Source of the DNA: Flavivirga algicola
GTDB lineage: Bacteria; Bacteroidota; Bacteroidia; Flavobacteriales; Flavobacteriaceae
Reading direction: 5' to 3'
Length of the DNA: 64,000 bases
NCBI RefSeq assembly: GCF_012910715.1
Contig: NZ_JABBHF010000001.1
Span: 255,170 to 319,169 of the forward strand
Part shown: piece by piece, positions 1-8,079 of the stretch
How positions within the stretch are numbered: position 1 is the first letter of the stretch
Layout: the number at the start of each line of letters is the position of its first letter
Made by a program: the position numbers and the translations under genes
Notes under the pieces: generated by a model
The model's database searches: none
Told to the model about the DNA's origin: nothing
Seen by the model: only the letters and a program-made list of their open reading frames with translations

Positions 1-469
1 AAGGCTTAAAGATTTTGGAACAGGTATAGGATTTGGAACGGCATCGCAAAAAGCGCAAGAAGATGCCAATGCCAGAAGTGTTATTGAAAATGCACTGAAA
101 AAATCGTTTGCTCCAGAGTTTTTAAATAGAATTGATGATGTGGTGGTATTTAATGCTTTAGAAAAAGAAGATATCAACAAAATTATCGATATTGAATTAG
201 AAAAGCTTTTAGCAAGAATTAAAGGTTTAGGCTATATTTTAAAGCTTAGCAAAAGTGCCAAAGATTACATTGCCGAAAAAGGTTTTGATAAACAATATGG
301 TGCTAGACCTTTAAAAAGGGCCATACAAAAGTATATTGAAGATGCCTTAGCTGAAGAAATTGTTGCCTCCCATCTTGAGGAGGGTGATAAAATTAAAATC
401 GATTTAGATAAAACAACTCAAGAATTGAGCATCTCAATAGAAAAAACTGAAAATCCAGCAGAATCTTAA
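1..469 (+). CDS. clpC: ClpC-type ATP-dependent Clp protease ATP-binding subunit, C-terminal part (5' truncated)
   Basis: The frame is open from the first base of the window (first full codon at base 2) to a TAA at 467-469, so only about the last 155 residues are present. It reads through KDFGTGIGFGTASQKA and FAPEFLNRIDD, the end of the second AAA+ module, into the C-terminal D2-small domain with the sensor-2 sequence GARPLKRAIQ. ClpC proteins are hexameric unfoldases that feed ClpP and control protein quality in the cytoplasm. The short tail after the D2-small domain is as in ClpC, and there is no sign of a frameshift. An internal GTG at 140 is not a real start, because homology continues upstream of it. 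A bidirectional terminator follows. Confidence 0.93.
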   Translation, partial: RLKDFGTGIGFGTASQKAQEDANARSVIENALKKSFAPEFLNRIDDVVVFNALEKEDINKIIDIELEKLLARIKGLGYILKLSKSAKDYIAEKGFDKQYGARPLKRAIQKYIEDALAEEIVASHLEEGDKIKIDLDKTTQELSISIEKTENPAES

Positions 470-512
470 AGATTCATTAAAGAAGTATTAAAAATTAAAA
501 GACTTATTATTG

Positions 513-546
513 AAAAAAACCTGAGACTCTACCTCAGGTTTTTTTC
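513..546. terminator. Bidirectional intrinsic terminator between clpC and the Lrp-family gene
   Basis: An A-run is followed by CCTGAG, a short loop and CTCAGG, then a T-run. Because A- and T-tracts flank both arms it can stop transcription from clpC (+) and from the convergent lrp-type gene (-). Confidence 0.85.
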
Positions 547-548
547 AA

Positions 549-1007
549 TTAAATTGGTACCAAATAAGAGTTTTTAATTTCTCCCATCACAAAGGTACTG
601 TGAGCACTTCCTATATTTTGTAATTCACCTAAATGATTTAAAACAAAGTTTTGATAATGCTTCATATCTTTTACCAAAACCTTCAATAAAAAATCGTAAT
701 CGCCAGAAATATTATAACACTCTGTAACCTCATCCAAGGAAAGAATATCTTTAACAAACTGATTTCCAATTTTACGGGTATGTTCTTTGAGTCTTATATT
801 GCAAAACACCATAAGTCCCCTATCCAACTTTTCAGCATCCAATACGGCTTTATATTTTTTAATATAGCCCTCCTTTTCTAATTTCTTCACCCTTTCAAAA
901 ACTGGCGTTGTAGACAAATTTACCTTTGCCGCCAATTCCTTAGTGGTTAAATTAGAATTATGCTGAAGTATGTTTAATATGCGTAAATCTATTTTATCCA
1001 ATAGCAT
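549..1007 (-). CDS. Lrp/AsnC family transcriptional regulator
   Basis: 152 residues, the normal length of the family. Residues 1-50 form the winged HTH (LDKIDLRILNILQHNSN, then LAAKVNLSTTPVFERVKKLE). Residues about 65-145 form the RAM/AsnC ligand-binding domain (TECYNISGDYDFLLKVLVKD). These proteins act as dimers or octamers and sense amino acids. The gene is divergent from metE across 162 bp, so a role in methionine or general amino-acid control is a reasonable inference, but the ligand cannot be read from sequence. The start ATG is at 1005-1007, at the family-typical N-terminus. Confidence 0.93.
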   Translation of the reverse strand: MLLDKIDLRILNILQHNSNLTTKELAAKVNLSTTPVFERVKKLEKEGYIKKYKAVLDAEKLDRGLMVFCNIRLKEHTRKIGNQFVKDILSLDEVTECYNISGDYDFLLKVLVKDMKHYQNFVLNHLGELQNIGSAHSTFVMGEIKNSYLVPI

Positions 1008-1135
1008 CTATAGAATGATTTTCTGTTTAACTTGTCTTTAATCACTATTATAAGATTTTAAAACTACAAATAAACACAAAAACAGTTATTACGTCCAAAT
1101 AACACACCATTAACAGTATAAAAAATCCATAAAAC

Positions 1136-1143
1136 TAACTTTG
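1136..1143 (+). promoter_or_regulatory. Candidate -7 promoter box for metE
   Basis: TAACTTTG matches the Bacteroidota -7 consensus TAnnTTTG exactly and lies 26 bp before the metE start. No clear TTG -33 element is visible at the expected distance, so an activator (for example the divergent Lrp-type protein) may be needed; that part is inference. Confidence 0.5.
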
Positions 1144-1169
1144 CTCAGATATAAAGCAATAATATTTTT

Positions 1170-3482
1170 ATGAAAACTACAATTTTAGGATATCCAAGAA
1201 TCGGAAGTCAAAGAGAGCTAAAAAAAGCAAACGAAGCTTATTGGGCGGGTAAAATTAGCCAAAAAGAACTTTTAAAAGTGGGGAGCCATATTAGAAAGGA
1301 AAACTGGCTACTTCAAAAAAATACAGGAATAGATTATATGCCTTCAAATGATTTCTCTTTTTACGATCAGGTACTTGACACTTGTTTAAGCGTAGGCTGT
1401 ATACCCAAACGTTATAACAAACTAAAACATGAAAACCAGTTAGATTTATACTTTGCCATGGCTAGAGGTATCCAAAATGAAGACATTGACTGTACTGCCA
1501 TGGAAATGACTAAATGGTTTGACACCAACTACCATTATATAGTACCCGAATTTGAAAGAGAACAAAACTTTGAATTTTTCTCAAGCAAAATAATCGACGA
1601 ATACAAGGAGGCTCTAGAATTAGGTATTAAAACCAAACCCGTACTAATTGGCCCTGTAACGTTTCTTTTATTAGGAAAAGAAAAAGAAGCTGGCTTCCAC
1701 AAACTAAGCTTATTAGACAAATTATTGCCAGTCTATTTTGAAATTATTTCTAGATTGACTTCACTGGATGTTGAATACATTCAATTTGACGAACCTTGCC
1801 TGGCCTTGGATTTAAATGAACAAGAAAGACTTGCCATTAAATCTTCATATGAAAAAATAAACACCAAGTTCCCTAATCTAAAAATCTTTTTAGCCAACTA
1901 CTTCGATTGTTATGGCGATAATTTAGACACTGTTTTGCAGCTACCTATAAACACTTTGCATTTAGATTTGGTAAGGTGTCAATTACAATTAAACGATATT
2001 TTAGAATCTAAAAACTTCAATTTAACCACAAAACTCTCTTTAGGTTTAGTAGATGGAAGGAATATTTGGAAAAACAACTTTGATGACTCCTTGCAAACTA
2101 TCGAATTAGCTGTTTCGAAAATCGGGGAAGAAAATGTCTGGATATCAACATCATGTTCTCTGCTCCACTGCCCTTACGATTTAGATTTAGAAACCAATGA
2201 AACGAACCTAGATCCTGAAATAAAACAATGGCTAGCTTTTTCAAAGCAAAAATTACAAGAAATTAGAACCCTTAAAGGGCTAGCCTCTTCAAATTATAAT
2301 GAATTTCAAAACGAATTTAAGGAAAACAAGCAAGCACATGCTAATAGAAAAACATCACTACTAATTCATAGTACCCATGTAAAAAGCAGAGTGCTAGCTT
2401 TAAATGACAGCTATAGTCAAAGAAAAAGCACTTTTAAAAATAGACAGACAAAACAAAAATCGGCACTAAACTTACCATTATTCCCTACGACTACCATCGG
2501 ATCATTTCCACAAACTAAAGAAGTTAGGAGTTGGAGATCGAAATTCAAAAAAGGCATTTTATCTCCATCAAAATATGACTCATTAATTGCCAAAGAAACT
2601 AAAGAATCTATCCGTTTTCAAGAAGAAATTGGTATCGATGTTTTAGTACATGGAGAGTTTGAACGAAACGATATGGTCGAATATTTTGGAGAAAGGCTAA
2701 ACGGATTTGCTTTTAGTAGCTTTGGCTGGGTACAAAGCTATGGTAGCAGATGTGTAAAACCTCCTATTCTATTTGGTGATGTATCTCGAGAAAGTGCTAT
2801 GACAGTAAAATGGTCTGCTTACGCACAATCCTTAACAGACTTACCTGTAAAAGGCATGCTTACAGGGCCAGTAACCATTTTACAATGGTCTTTTGTTAGA
2901 AATGATCAACCCAGACAAATAACATGCAACCAAATAGCATTAGCTATTAGAGACGAAGTGGTCGACCTAGAAAACAACGGAATAAAAATTATTCAAATTG
3001 ATGAACCTGCCATCCGTGAAGGTTTACCTTTAAGAAAAGAAGCCTGGAAAACCTATTTGGATTGGGCCGTAAAAGCATTTAGAATTTCTGCTTCTGGTGT
3101 AAAAGATGAAACCCAAATTCATACACATATGTGCTATTCTGAATTTAATGATATTATTAATAGTATTGCAGCCATGGATGCTGACGTCATAACCATTGAA
3201 ACGTCTCGATCTGAAATGGAATTATTAGAAGCCTTTGTCAACTTTAAGTATCCCAATGAAATTGGTCCTGGCGTTTATGATATTCATTCTCCTAGAGTCC
3301 CTTCTGTACAAGAAATCGAACACCTACTCTTAAAAGCAAAAAACGTTTTGCCTAAAGAACATATTTGGGTAAATCCTGATTGTGGATTAAAAACAAGGAA
3401 CTGGCCAGAAACAAAAACAGCTTTAGAAAACATGGTAAAAGCAGCTAAACAACAAAGAGAGCTAGTTCTGGAAATCGTTTAA
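1170..3482 (+). CDS. metE: 5-methyltetrahydropteroyltriglutamate--homocysteine methyltransferase (cobalamin-independent methionine synthase)
   Basis: 770 residues, full length for MetE. It transfers the methyl group of 5-methyl-tetrahydropteroyl-polyglutamate to homocysteine, the last step of methionine synthesis, in the cytoplasm. The N-terminal barrel begins TTILGYPRIGSQRELKKA; the C-terminal catalytic barrel begins near FPTTTIGSFPQTKEVR. The zinc ligands are all present: His653 and Cys655 (HMC), Glu677 (TIETSRSE) and Cys738 (NPDCGLKTR), spaced as in E. coli MetE. No riboswitch-like leader was recognised in the upstream gap; the divergent Lrp-type gene is the obvious candidate regulator. 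A strong terminator follows. Confidence 0.98.
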   Translation: MKTTILGYPRIGSQRELKKANEAYWAGKISQKELLKVGSHIRKENWLLQKNTGIDYMPSNDFSFYDQVLDTCLSVGCIPKRYNKLKHENQLDLYFAMARGIQNEDIDCTAMEMTKWFDTNYHYIVPEFEREQNFEFFSSKIIDEYKEALELGIKTKPVLIGPVTFLLLGKEKEAGFHKLSLLDKLLPVYFEIISRLTSLDVEYIQFDEPCLALDLNEQERLAIKSSYEKINTKFPNLKIFLANYFDCYGDNLDTVLQLPINTLHLDLVRCQLQLNDILESKNFNLTTKLSLGLVDGRNIWKNNFDDSLQTIELAVSKIGEENVWISTSCSLLHCPYDLDLETNETNLDPEIKQWLAFSKQKLQEIRTLKGLASSNYNEFQNEFKENKQAHANRKTSLLIHSTHVKSRVLALNDSYSQRKSTFKNRQTKQKSALNLPLFPTTTIGSFPQTKEVRSWRSKFKKGILSPSKYDSLIAKETKESIRFQEEIGIDVLVHGEFERNDMVEYFGERLNGFAFSSFGWVQSYGSRCVKPPILFGDVSRESAMTVKWSAYAQSLTDLPVKGMLTGPVTILQWSFVRNDQPRQITCNQIALAIRDEVVDLENNGIKIIQIDEPAIREGLPLRKEAWKTYLDWAVKAFRISASGVKDETQIHTHMCYSEFNDIINSIAAMDADVITIETSRSEMELLEAFVNFKYPNEIGPGVYDIHSPRVPSVQEIEHLLLKAKNVLPKEHIWVNPDCGLKTRNWPETKTALENMVKAAKQQRELVLEIV

Positions 3483-3535
3483 TCAAGAAAGAACACCCTA
3501 TTGAAATCTGAATAACAATTCCTTTTAATCATATT

Positions 3536-3572
3536 AAAATCCTATATTCAATTAGAATATAGGATTTTTTTT
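3536..3572 (+). terminator. Intrinsic terminator after metE
   Basis: A perfect 14-bp stem (AAAATCCTATATTC and its complement) with a 5-nt AATTA loop at 3550-3554 is followed by a T-run. It separates metE from the sigma-factor operon. Confidence 0.9.
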
Positions 3573-3627
3573 GCAAAACTGTAACAAAACATAACAACAC
3601 CAATCTATATTATAACAAATTGTTTTT

Positions 3628-4188
3628 TTGACGCCAACTAAATTAAATATCGAACAGCTTGTTGAGCTTTGTAAATCTGGAAACCAATCTGCACAATTGG
3701 AGATATATAACAGATATTATAAAGCCATGTACAATGCTTCTTTTAGAATTGTGAAAGACAGTTTTGAAGCAGAAGATATTATGCAGGATTCATTTTTAAT
3801 GGCTTTTACAAAACTAGATAGTCTTAAAGAATCGAAAATATTTGGTGCGTGGTTAAAACGAATTGTTATAAATAACAGTATTTACCATTATAAAAAGAAG
3901 AATAAAAGCAAAGAAGTTCCTTTAGATGATATGCTGTACAAAATTGAAGATGATAATAATGGTATTGATAGCGATTACGAATTTGCAAATATAAAAGCGA
4001 AGCAAATTTTAAATACTATGAAATCATTAAAGGATAATTATAGAATCGCTTTAACCTTAAATTTAATTGAAGGTTACGATTATGAAGAGATTAGTAATAT
4101 TTTAAACATTTCCAATGCAAATTGTAGAACCATGATTTCCAGGGCTAAGGACAGTTTAAGAACAAAATTACAAGTGGCTTATGAATAA
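3628..4188 (+). CDS. ECF-type RNA polymerase sigma-70 factor
   Basis: 186 residues with region 2 (YNRYYKAMYNASFRIV, then AEDIMQDSFLMAFTKL) and region 4 (YRIALTLNLIEGYDYEEIS, then ISNANCRTMISRAK). It should direct RNA polymerase to a small regulon that often includes its own operon. The best start is a TTG at 3628, since no ATG lies near the family-typical N-terminus. The stop overlaps the start of the next gene (4181) by 8 bp, so the two are translationally coupled. The following genes encode a one-span membrane protein and two exported repeat proteins, which suggests an envelope-responsive unit. Confidence 0.9.
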   Translation: MTPTKLNIEQLVELCKSGNQSAQLEIYNRYYKAMYNASFRIVKDSFEAEDIMQDSFLMAFTKLDSLKESKIFGAWLKRIVINNSIYHYKKKNKSKEVPLDDMLYKIEDDNNGIDSDYEFANIKAKQILNTMKSLKDNYRIALTLNLIEGYDYEEISNILNISNANCRTMISRAKDSLRTKLQVAYE

Positions 4189-4750
4189 AGATAATATAGA
4201 CAAACTGTTTGAAAAACATAAAAATGATTTTGATATAGAAAACCCAGGATTAAATCATGCAGAACGTTTTTTAGGCAAGTTAAATAAACAAGGCGAGCTA
4301 CAACTAGTTAAAGTTGATAAACAAAGGCGTCGTTTATGGAAACCTTTAATTGGTGTAGCCGCTTCTGTTATGCTGTTAATAACACTTTTTATTGGTTCCC
4401 AGCAAACAGAAAATACTAGAGAACTTGCTAGTGTATCGCCTAAAATGGCTGAAACAGAAGACTTTTTTACATCTACAATAGCAGAAGAATTAAGTAAGAT
4501 TAAAAATGAAAATGCCCCTGAAGTCCAAGCACTCATTAAGGATACTATGGTACGCCTAAAAGCATTAGAGGAAAATTACGAATCATTAAAAAAAGATTTA
4601 AACGAAAGTGGAGACGATAACCGTGTTATATACGCTATGATTTCCAACTTCCAAAACAGAATAGACATATTACAAAACACTTTAGAGCAGATAGAAAGAA
4701 TAAAACAATTAAATGGTCAGTCGTATGACATGTCAGATATCAATATCTAA
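4181..4750 (+). CDS. Putative anti-sigma factor, single-span membrane protein
   Basis: 189 residues. An N-terminal cytoplasmic segment of about 65 residues precedes one membrane span (LIGVAASVMLLITLFIG, about residues 57-73) and a coiled-coil-rich C-terminal part ending in repeated EQIERIKQ-like heptads. It overlaps the ECF sigma gene by 8 bp, the usual arrangement of sigma / anti-sigma pairs. The zinc-binding HxxxCxxC motif of ZAS-type anti-sigma factors is absent, so the role is inferred from topology and position. No enzymatic motif is visible. Confidence 0.7.
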   Translation: MNKDNIDKLFEKHKNDFDIENPGLNHAERFLGKLNKQGELQLVKVDKQRRRLWKPLIGVAASVMLLITLFIGSQQTENTRELASVSPKMAETEDFFTSTIAEELSKIKNENAPEVQALIKDTMVRLKALEENYESLKKDLNESGDDNRVIYAMISNFQNRIDILQNTLEQIERIKQLNGQSYDMSDINI

Positions 4751-4838
4751 TGATTATGAAATTATTAGCTAATGATACTACAAACCCATGCTAAACGCAG
4801 TAGAAATACGACCATTAAAACTATTAAAAAGAGATCAC

Positions 4839-5924
4839 ATGAAACGAGCACTACAATTTAAAACACTAATCTTATTATTAGTACTCCCGCTGTTTACCTC
4901 GGCATCAATAGCAGGCAAAGGTAAGCACACGAAAAAGAAAACGATCAATAAGGAATATGCTGTAGCACCAAACGCTATGCTGAGTGTAGATAACAGCTAT
5001 GGAAATGTTGATATTATTACATGGAATGAAAATAGGGTGGTTTTTGAAATCACTGTAATAACCACTGGAAATAATGAAGAAAAAGTTCAAGAAAAACTAG
5101 ATGCCATATCGGTTCAATTTGAAGCTTCCTCAAGTCATGTTTCTGCAAAAACAAAATTTGGAGAAGGAAGATCTAATTCTTGGTGGAGTTGGAAAAAAAA
5201 TGATAAAGTAAGTATGAAAATTAATTATCTGGTTAAAATTCCCATCACAAATAGTATCGATTTGAATAACGATTATGGAAACATTAATGTAGACAAGCTT
5301 GAAGGGCATGCCAAAATAAATTGCGACTATGGCAAGATTACCACTAAAGAATTAATGGCCGAGAATAATAGTATTAATTTCGATTATACAAAAAACTGCT
5401 ACTTTGAATTTATAAAAAGCGGGAAAATAAATGCTGACTACAGTGGTTTTACCGTTTCTAAAACAAACAAGTTAGATATTAATGCAGACTATACGCACTC
5501 TAAAGTAGAAATAGCCGAAGATGTCAATTATAATTGTGACTATGGCCATATAAATATTGACAAAGCAAATAATATTACAGGAAATGGCGACTATTTAACA
5601 GCTATTATTGGAGATGTCTATAAAAACATAGCTCTTAAAGCTGACTATGGCTCTATAAAGATTAAAAGGATGACCGAAAATGCCGGAAATGTAAATATTA
5701 GGTCTGATTATGTTGGTATAAAAATAGGATATGTTCCTAACTATCATTTTAATTTTAATATTGATTTAGAATATGGTTCCTTAAATGCAGATGAGCTGGA
5801 GTTTACAAAAAAAATCATAAAAACAACAGATAAGTTCTACGCAGGTTATTACGGTACCAAAACTTCTAGCAATACCATTAATATTGAATCTGAATACGGA
5901 AGTGTATCGCTTTATAAAAATTAA
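4839..5924 (+). CDS. Exported DUF4097-like beta-repeat protein
   Basis: 361 residues from the ATG at 4839. This start gives a proper signal peptide (MKRALQFKTLILLLVLPLF, cleaved near SIAG); the frame is open to 4788, but that extension is charged and unlikely. The mature protein is made of about a dozen short units of roughly 20-30 residues carrying a D/E-Y-G or D-Y motif (SYGNVDI, DYGNINV, DYGKITT, DYGHINI, DYGSIKI, EYGSLNA, EYGSVSL), the pattern of a right-handed parallel beta-helix. It is probably in the periplasm or on the surface. It is third in the sigma-factor operon and precedes another repeat protein. The precise function is unknown. Confidence 0.82.
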   Translation: MKRALQFKTLILLLVLPLFTSASIAGKGKHTKKKTINKEYAVAPNAMLSVDNSYGNVDIITWNENRVVFEITVITTGNNEEKVQEKLDAISVQFEASSSHVSAKTKFGEGRSNSWWSWKKNDKVSMKINYLVKIPITNSIDLNNDYGNINVDKLEGHAKINCDYGKITTKELMAENNSINFDYTKNCYFEFIKSGKINADYSGFTVSKTNKLDINADYTHSKVEIAEDVNYNCDYGHINIDKANNITGNGDYLTAIIGDVYKNIALKADYGSIKIKRMTENAGNVNIRSDYVGIKIGYVPNYHFNFNIDLEYGSLNADELEFTKKIIKTTDKFYAGYYGTKTSSNTINIESEYGSVSLYKN

Positions 5925-5951
5925 TTCATCAATAATAAATCTTAAAATCAC

Positions 5952-6686
5952 ATGAAAAAATCAATCAGAAAACAAACAGTCTTAATAATAGCAACATTAC
6001 TTTTAGCTACCACATCGTACGCACAATGGGGAAAATCCATAAGAGGAAACGGTAACTTTACAACCATCACTCGAACAACCGCTGAATACGACGGTATAAA
6101 ATGCGCTGGAAGCATGAATTTCGTTATTGTTAGCGGTAATGAGGGAAACATTAAAATTGAGGGAGAAGAAAACTTATTGGATTATATTATTACCGAAGTG
6201 AAAAACAATAATTTAATTATAAGACCCAAAAAGGGTACCAATATAAAACCTAGCAGAAATAAAACTATAAAAATCACTATTCCATATAAAGATATTAGCA
6301 AAGTCTCTCTTGCTGGATCTGGCGACTTATGGAACGAAGGCACTATAACTGCAACAAATTTAGATGTTTCCTTAGCGGGTTCTGGAGATGTTATTCTTGA
6401 TATAAAAACATCATCCACCAAAGCATCTATAGCAGGATCTGGTGACCTGAAACTAAAAGGAGACACCAATAATTTAGTAGCCAAAGTAGCTGGGTCTGGC
6501 GATTTTCATGGCTTTGAATTACAAGCCAATAATACGGAGGTTTCTGTGGCAGGTTCTGGTGATGCCAAAGTGGTTAGCAATGAAACCTTAAAAGCAAGAG
6601 TAGCAGGGTCTGGTGATATTGTTTATAGAGGCAATCCCACAATGGATACCAAAGTGGCAGGATCTGGAAGTATTACCAATCAATAA
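5952..6686 (+). CDS. Head GIN domain protein (DUF2807), putative auto-transporter adhesin-like
   Basis: 244 residues with a signal peptide (MKKSIRKQTVLIIATLLLA, cleaved after SYAQ). The rest is a DUF2807/GIN beta-helix with seven copies of an AGSGD/S unit (LAGSGDLW, LAGSGDVI, IAGSGDLK, VAGSGDFH, VAGSGDAK, VAGSGDIV, VAGSGSIT) spaced about 20 residues apart. It lies 27 bp after the preceding beta-repeat gene and ends the ECF-sigma operon. The family is abundant in Bacteroidota envelopes; an adhesive or shielding role is proposed for the family but not shown here. Confidence 0.88.
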   Translation: MKKSIRKQTVLIIATLLLATTSYAQWGKSIRGNGNFTTITRTTAEYDGIKCAGSMNFVIVSGNEGNIKIEGEENLLDYIITEVKNNNLIIRPKKGTNIKPSRNKTIKITIPYKDISKVSLAGSGDLWNEGTITATNLDVSLAGSGDVILDIKTSSTKASIAGSGDLKLKGDTNNLVAKVAGSGDFHGFELQANNTEVSVAGSGDAKVVSNETLKARVAGSGDIVYRGNPTMDTKVAGSGSITNQ

Positions 6687-6707
6687 AACACCACACTCTC
6701 ATCTACC

Positions 6708-6748
6708 GTCTGGACTCAAAAATATTTTTCAGATAAAAAAGTCCAGAC
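6708..6748. repeat. Inverted repeat, 9-bp perfect arms
   Basis: GTCTGGACT at 6708-6716 is matched by AGTCCAGAC at 6740-6748 with a 23-nt AT-rich spacer. It lies just after the head-GIN gene and 21 bp before a second, longer inverted repeat. No T-run follows on the + strand, so it is not a classical terminator. Confidence 0.75.
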
Positions 6749-6769
6749 AATACATTTAAAAAACTTAAA

Positions 6770-6817
6770 ACATAAGCGATTATACATAGAATTATTTCTA
6801 TGTATAATCGCTTATGT
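6770..6817. repeat. Perfect 22-bp inverted repeat with 4-nt loop
   Basis: Arms 6770-6791 and 6796-6817 are exact reverse complements with a TTAT loop. There is no U-tract directly after the right arm on the + strand. On the - strand the hairpin is followed by a T-rich run, but no minus-strand gene ends here. It may be a 3' stabilising hairpin of the sigma operon, a mobile-element end or a protein-binding site. Confidence 0.9.
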
Positions 6818-6928
6818 ACTTTCAGGATATTTAACATTTCATTAACATATCCATCAGCAATATCCCAAGCTCTTTTTTAGTTTTTATTTTATGTAAGAAT
6901 TATTCTATAGTCCCAAAAACCTAAATTA

Positions 6929-7963
6929 ATGAAAACAACAATCATTTTTAAAAAATTTAAAATTAGCCTATTAGCTTTTGTATTAGTTTTTGCTTCATGC
7001 GAAGACGGCGAAAGCACAGAACCTGTTAATGAAGCCCCCCTAACAGATCAAGAGTTTATTGAAAAATATTTTCTTGGAGAACCTGTTAAAGTAAAAAAAG
7101 AAGAAGATGGTACTTTTTCACTTCAAGGTACCGATATTAGATTATTTGAAGAACAACTTACAGATACTAAAGTTACGTTTAATGATAACGAACCTCCAAG
7201 CCCTGAGCTTAATAAAAAAGGCAAGTTAGCGTTAGCTGGCGGTGTTCGTAAATGGGCCAACAATACCATTGTATATGTTGTTCAAGGCTTGAGCCAGTCG
7301 GTAAGAAGTGAGCTTCAAAAATCTATTGAAGAATGGGAAAGTAAAACAAATATACGGTTTAAAGAACGTACCAATGAGTCTACCTATGTTACTATAAGCA
7401 GCAACGGCGATTCCTGTAATTGTGGTGTCGCTACTTTGGGAGCCAATGGATCTAGAGGTTTTATTAGACTTGGAACTAGAACAACGGCTCTAGTAATTAT
7501 CCATGAAATTGGACATACATTAGGGTATATTCATGAGCAAAACCGCTCAGATAGGGATAACCACATCATTATTAATTATGAAAATATTAGAGATGGCGCA
7601 GAAGATCAATTTTTTAAAAGCAATTCAGCCACTCTTGTAACAAGAGATTTTGATACCAATTCAACGATGATGTATGGTAGTTATACCTTTAGTAAAAATG
7701 GAAAACCAACAATTACAGACCTTGATGGCAATGTGCTTCCTAGAAGAAGAGCGCAACTATCGGCATTAGATATTGAAGGCACAAATAGTGCTTACCCTTC
7801 TAACACTACGCCACCAGACCCAACAAACGATCCGTGTGACGGCATTGAAGCTTGGAGTCGATCTAAAAGATATTTTGTTGGAGATAAGGTAACTTATGCT
7901 GGATATTTGTTTGAACGCGATTTTACCAGATGGAATCGAATAGCAAAATGCCGTAGCAATTAA
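6929..7963 (+). CDS. Astacin-type (M12A) zinc metalloprotease lipoprotein with C-terminal chitin-binding-like module
   Basis: 344 residues. A lipoprotein signal peptide ends at VFASC. The catalytic domain (about residues 100-290) carries the full astacin signature HEIGHTLGYIHEQNRSDRD, in which three His bind zinc and Glu is the base, followed by the Met-turn (STMMYGSYTFS). A Pro-rich linker leads to a C-terminal module of about 40 residues (AWSRSKRYFVGDKVTYAGYL) resembling CBM5/12 carbohydrate-binding modules. It is probably anchored to the outer membrane and digests extracellular protein, perhaps on chitinous or polysaccharide surfaces (inference). It is a single-gene unit with its own terminator. 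Confidence 0.93.
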   Translation: MKTTIIFKKFKISLLAFVLVFASCEDGESTEPVNEAPLTDQEFIEKYFLGEPVKVKKEEDGTFSLQGTDIRLFEEQLTDTKVTFNDNEPPSPELNKKGKLALAGGVRKWANNTIVYVVQGLSQSVRSELQKSIEEWESKTNIRFKERTNESTYVTISSNGDSCNCGVATLGANGSRGFIRLGTRTTALVIIHEIGHTLGYIHEQNRSDRDNHIIINYENIRDGAEDQFFKSNSATLVTRDFDTNSTMMYGSYTFSKNGKPTITDLDGNVLPRRRAQLSALDIEGTNSAYPSNTTPPDPTNDPCDGIEAWSRSKRYFVGDKVTYAGYLFERDFTRWNRIAKCRSN

Positions 7964-8018
7964 TATACCTATAACCTACTTATAACTGTGGATTAATTAG
8001 ACATATTTCTTATATATC

Positions 8019-8050
8019 AAGGTAGTAATTTAAAAATTGCTACCTTTTTT
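8019..8050 (+). terminator. Intrinsic terminator after the astacin gene
   Basis: AAGGTAG, an AT stem with one G-T pair, and CTACCTT form a hairpin ending in a T-run. It lies between convergent genes. Confidence 0.75.
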
Positions 8051-8079
8051 ATTTTAAATTATTAGCATGTTATTAAATG

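Noticed and set aside
1008-1169. SAM-type riboswitch before metE
   Set aside because: No long conserved stem-loop or terminator/antiterminator arrangement is visible in the 162-bp gap; a promoter box and the Lrp-family gene explain the region better.
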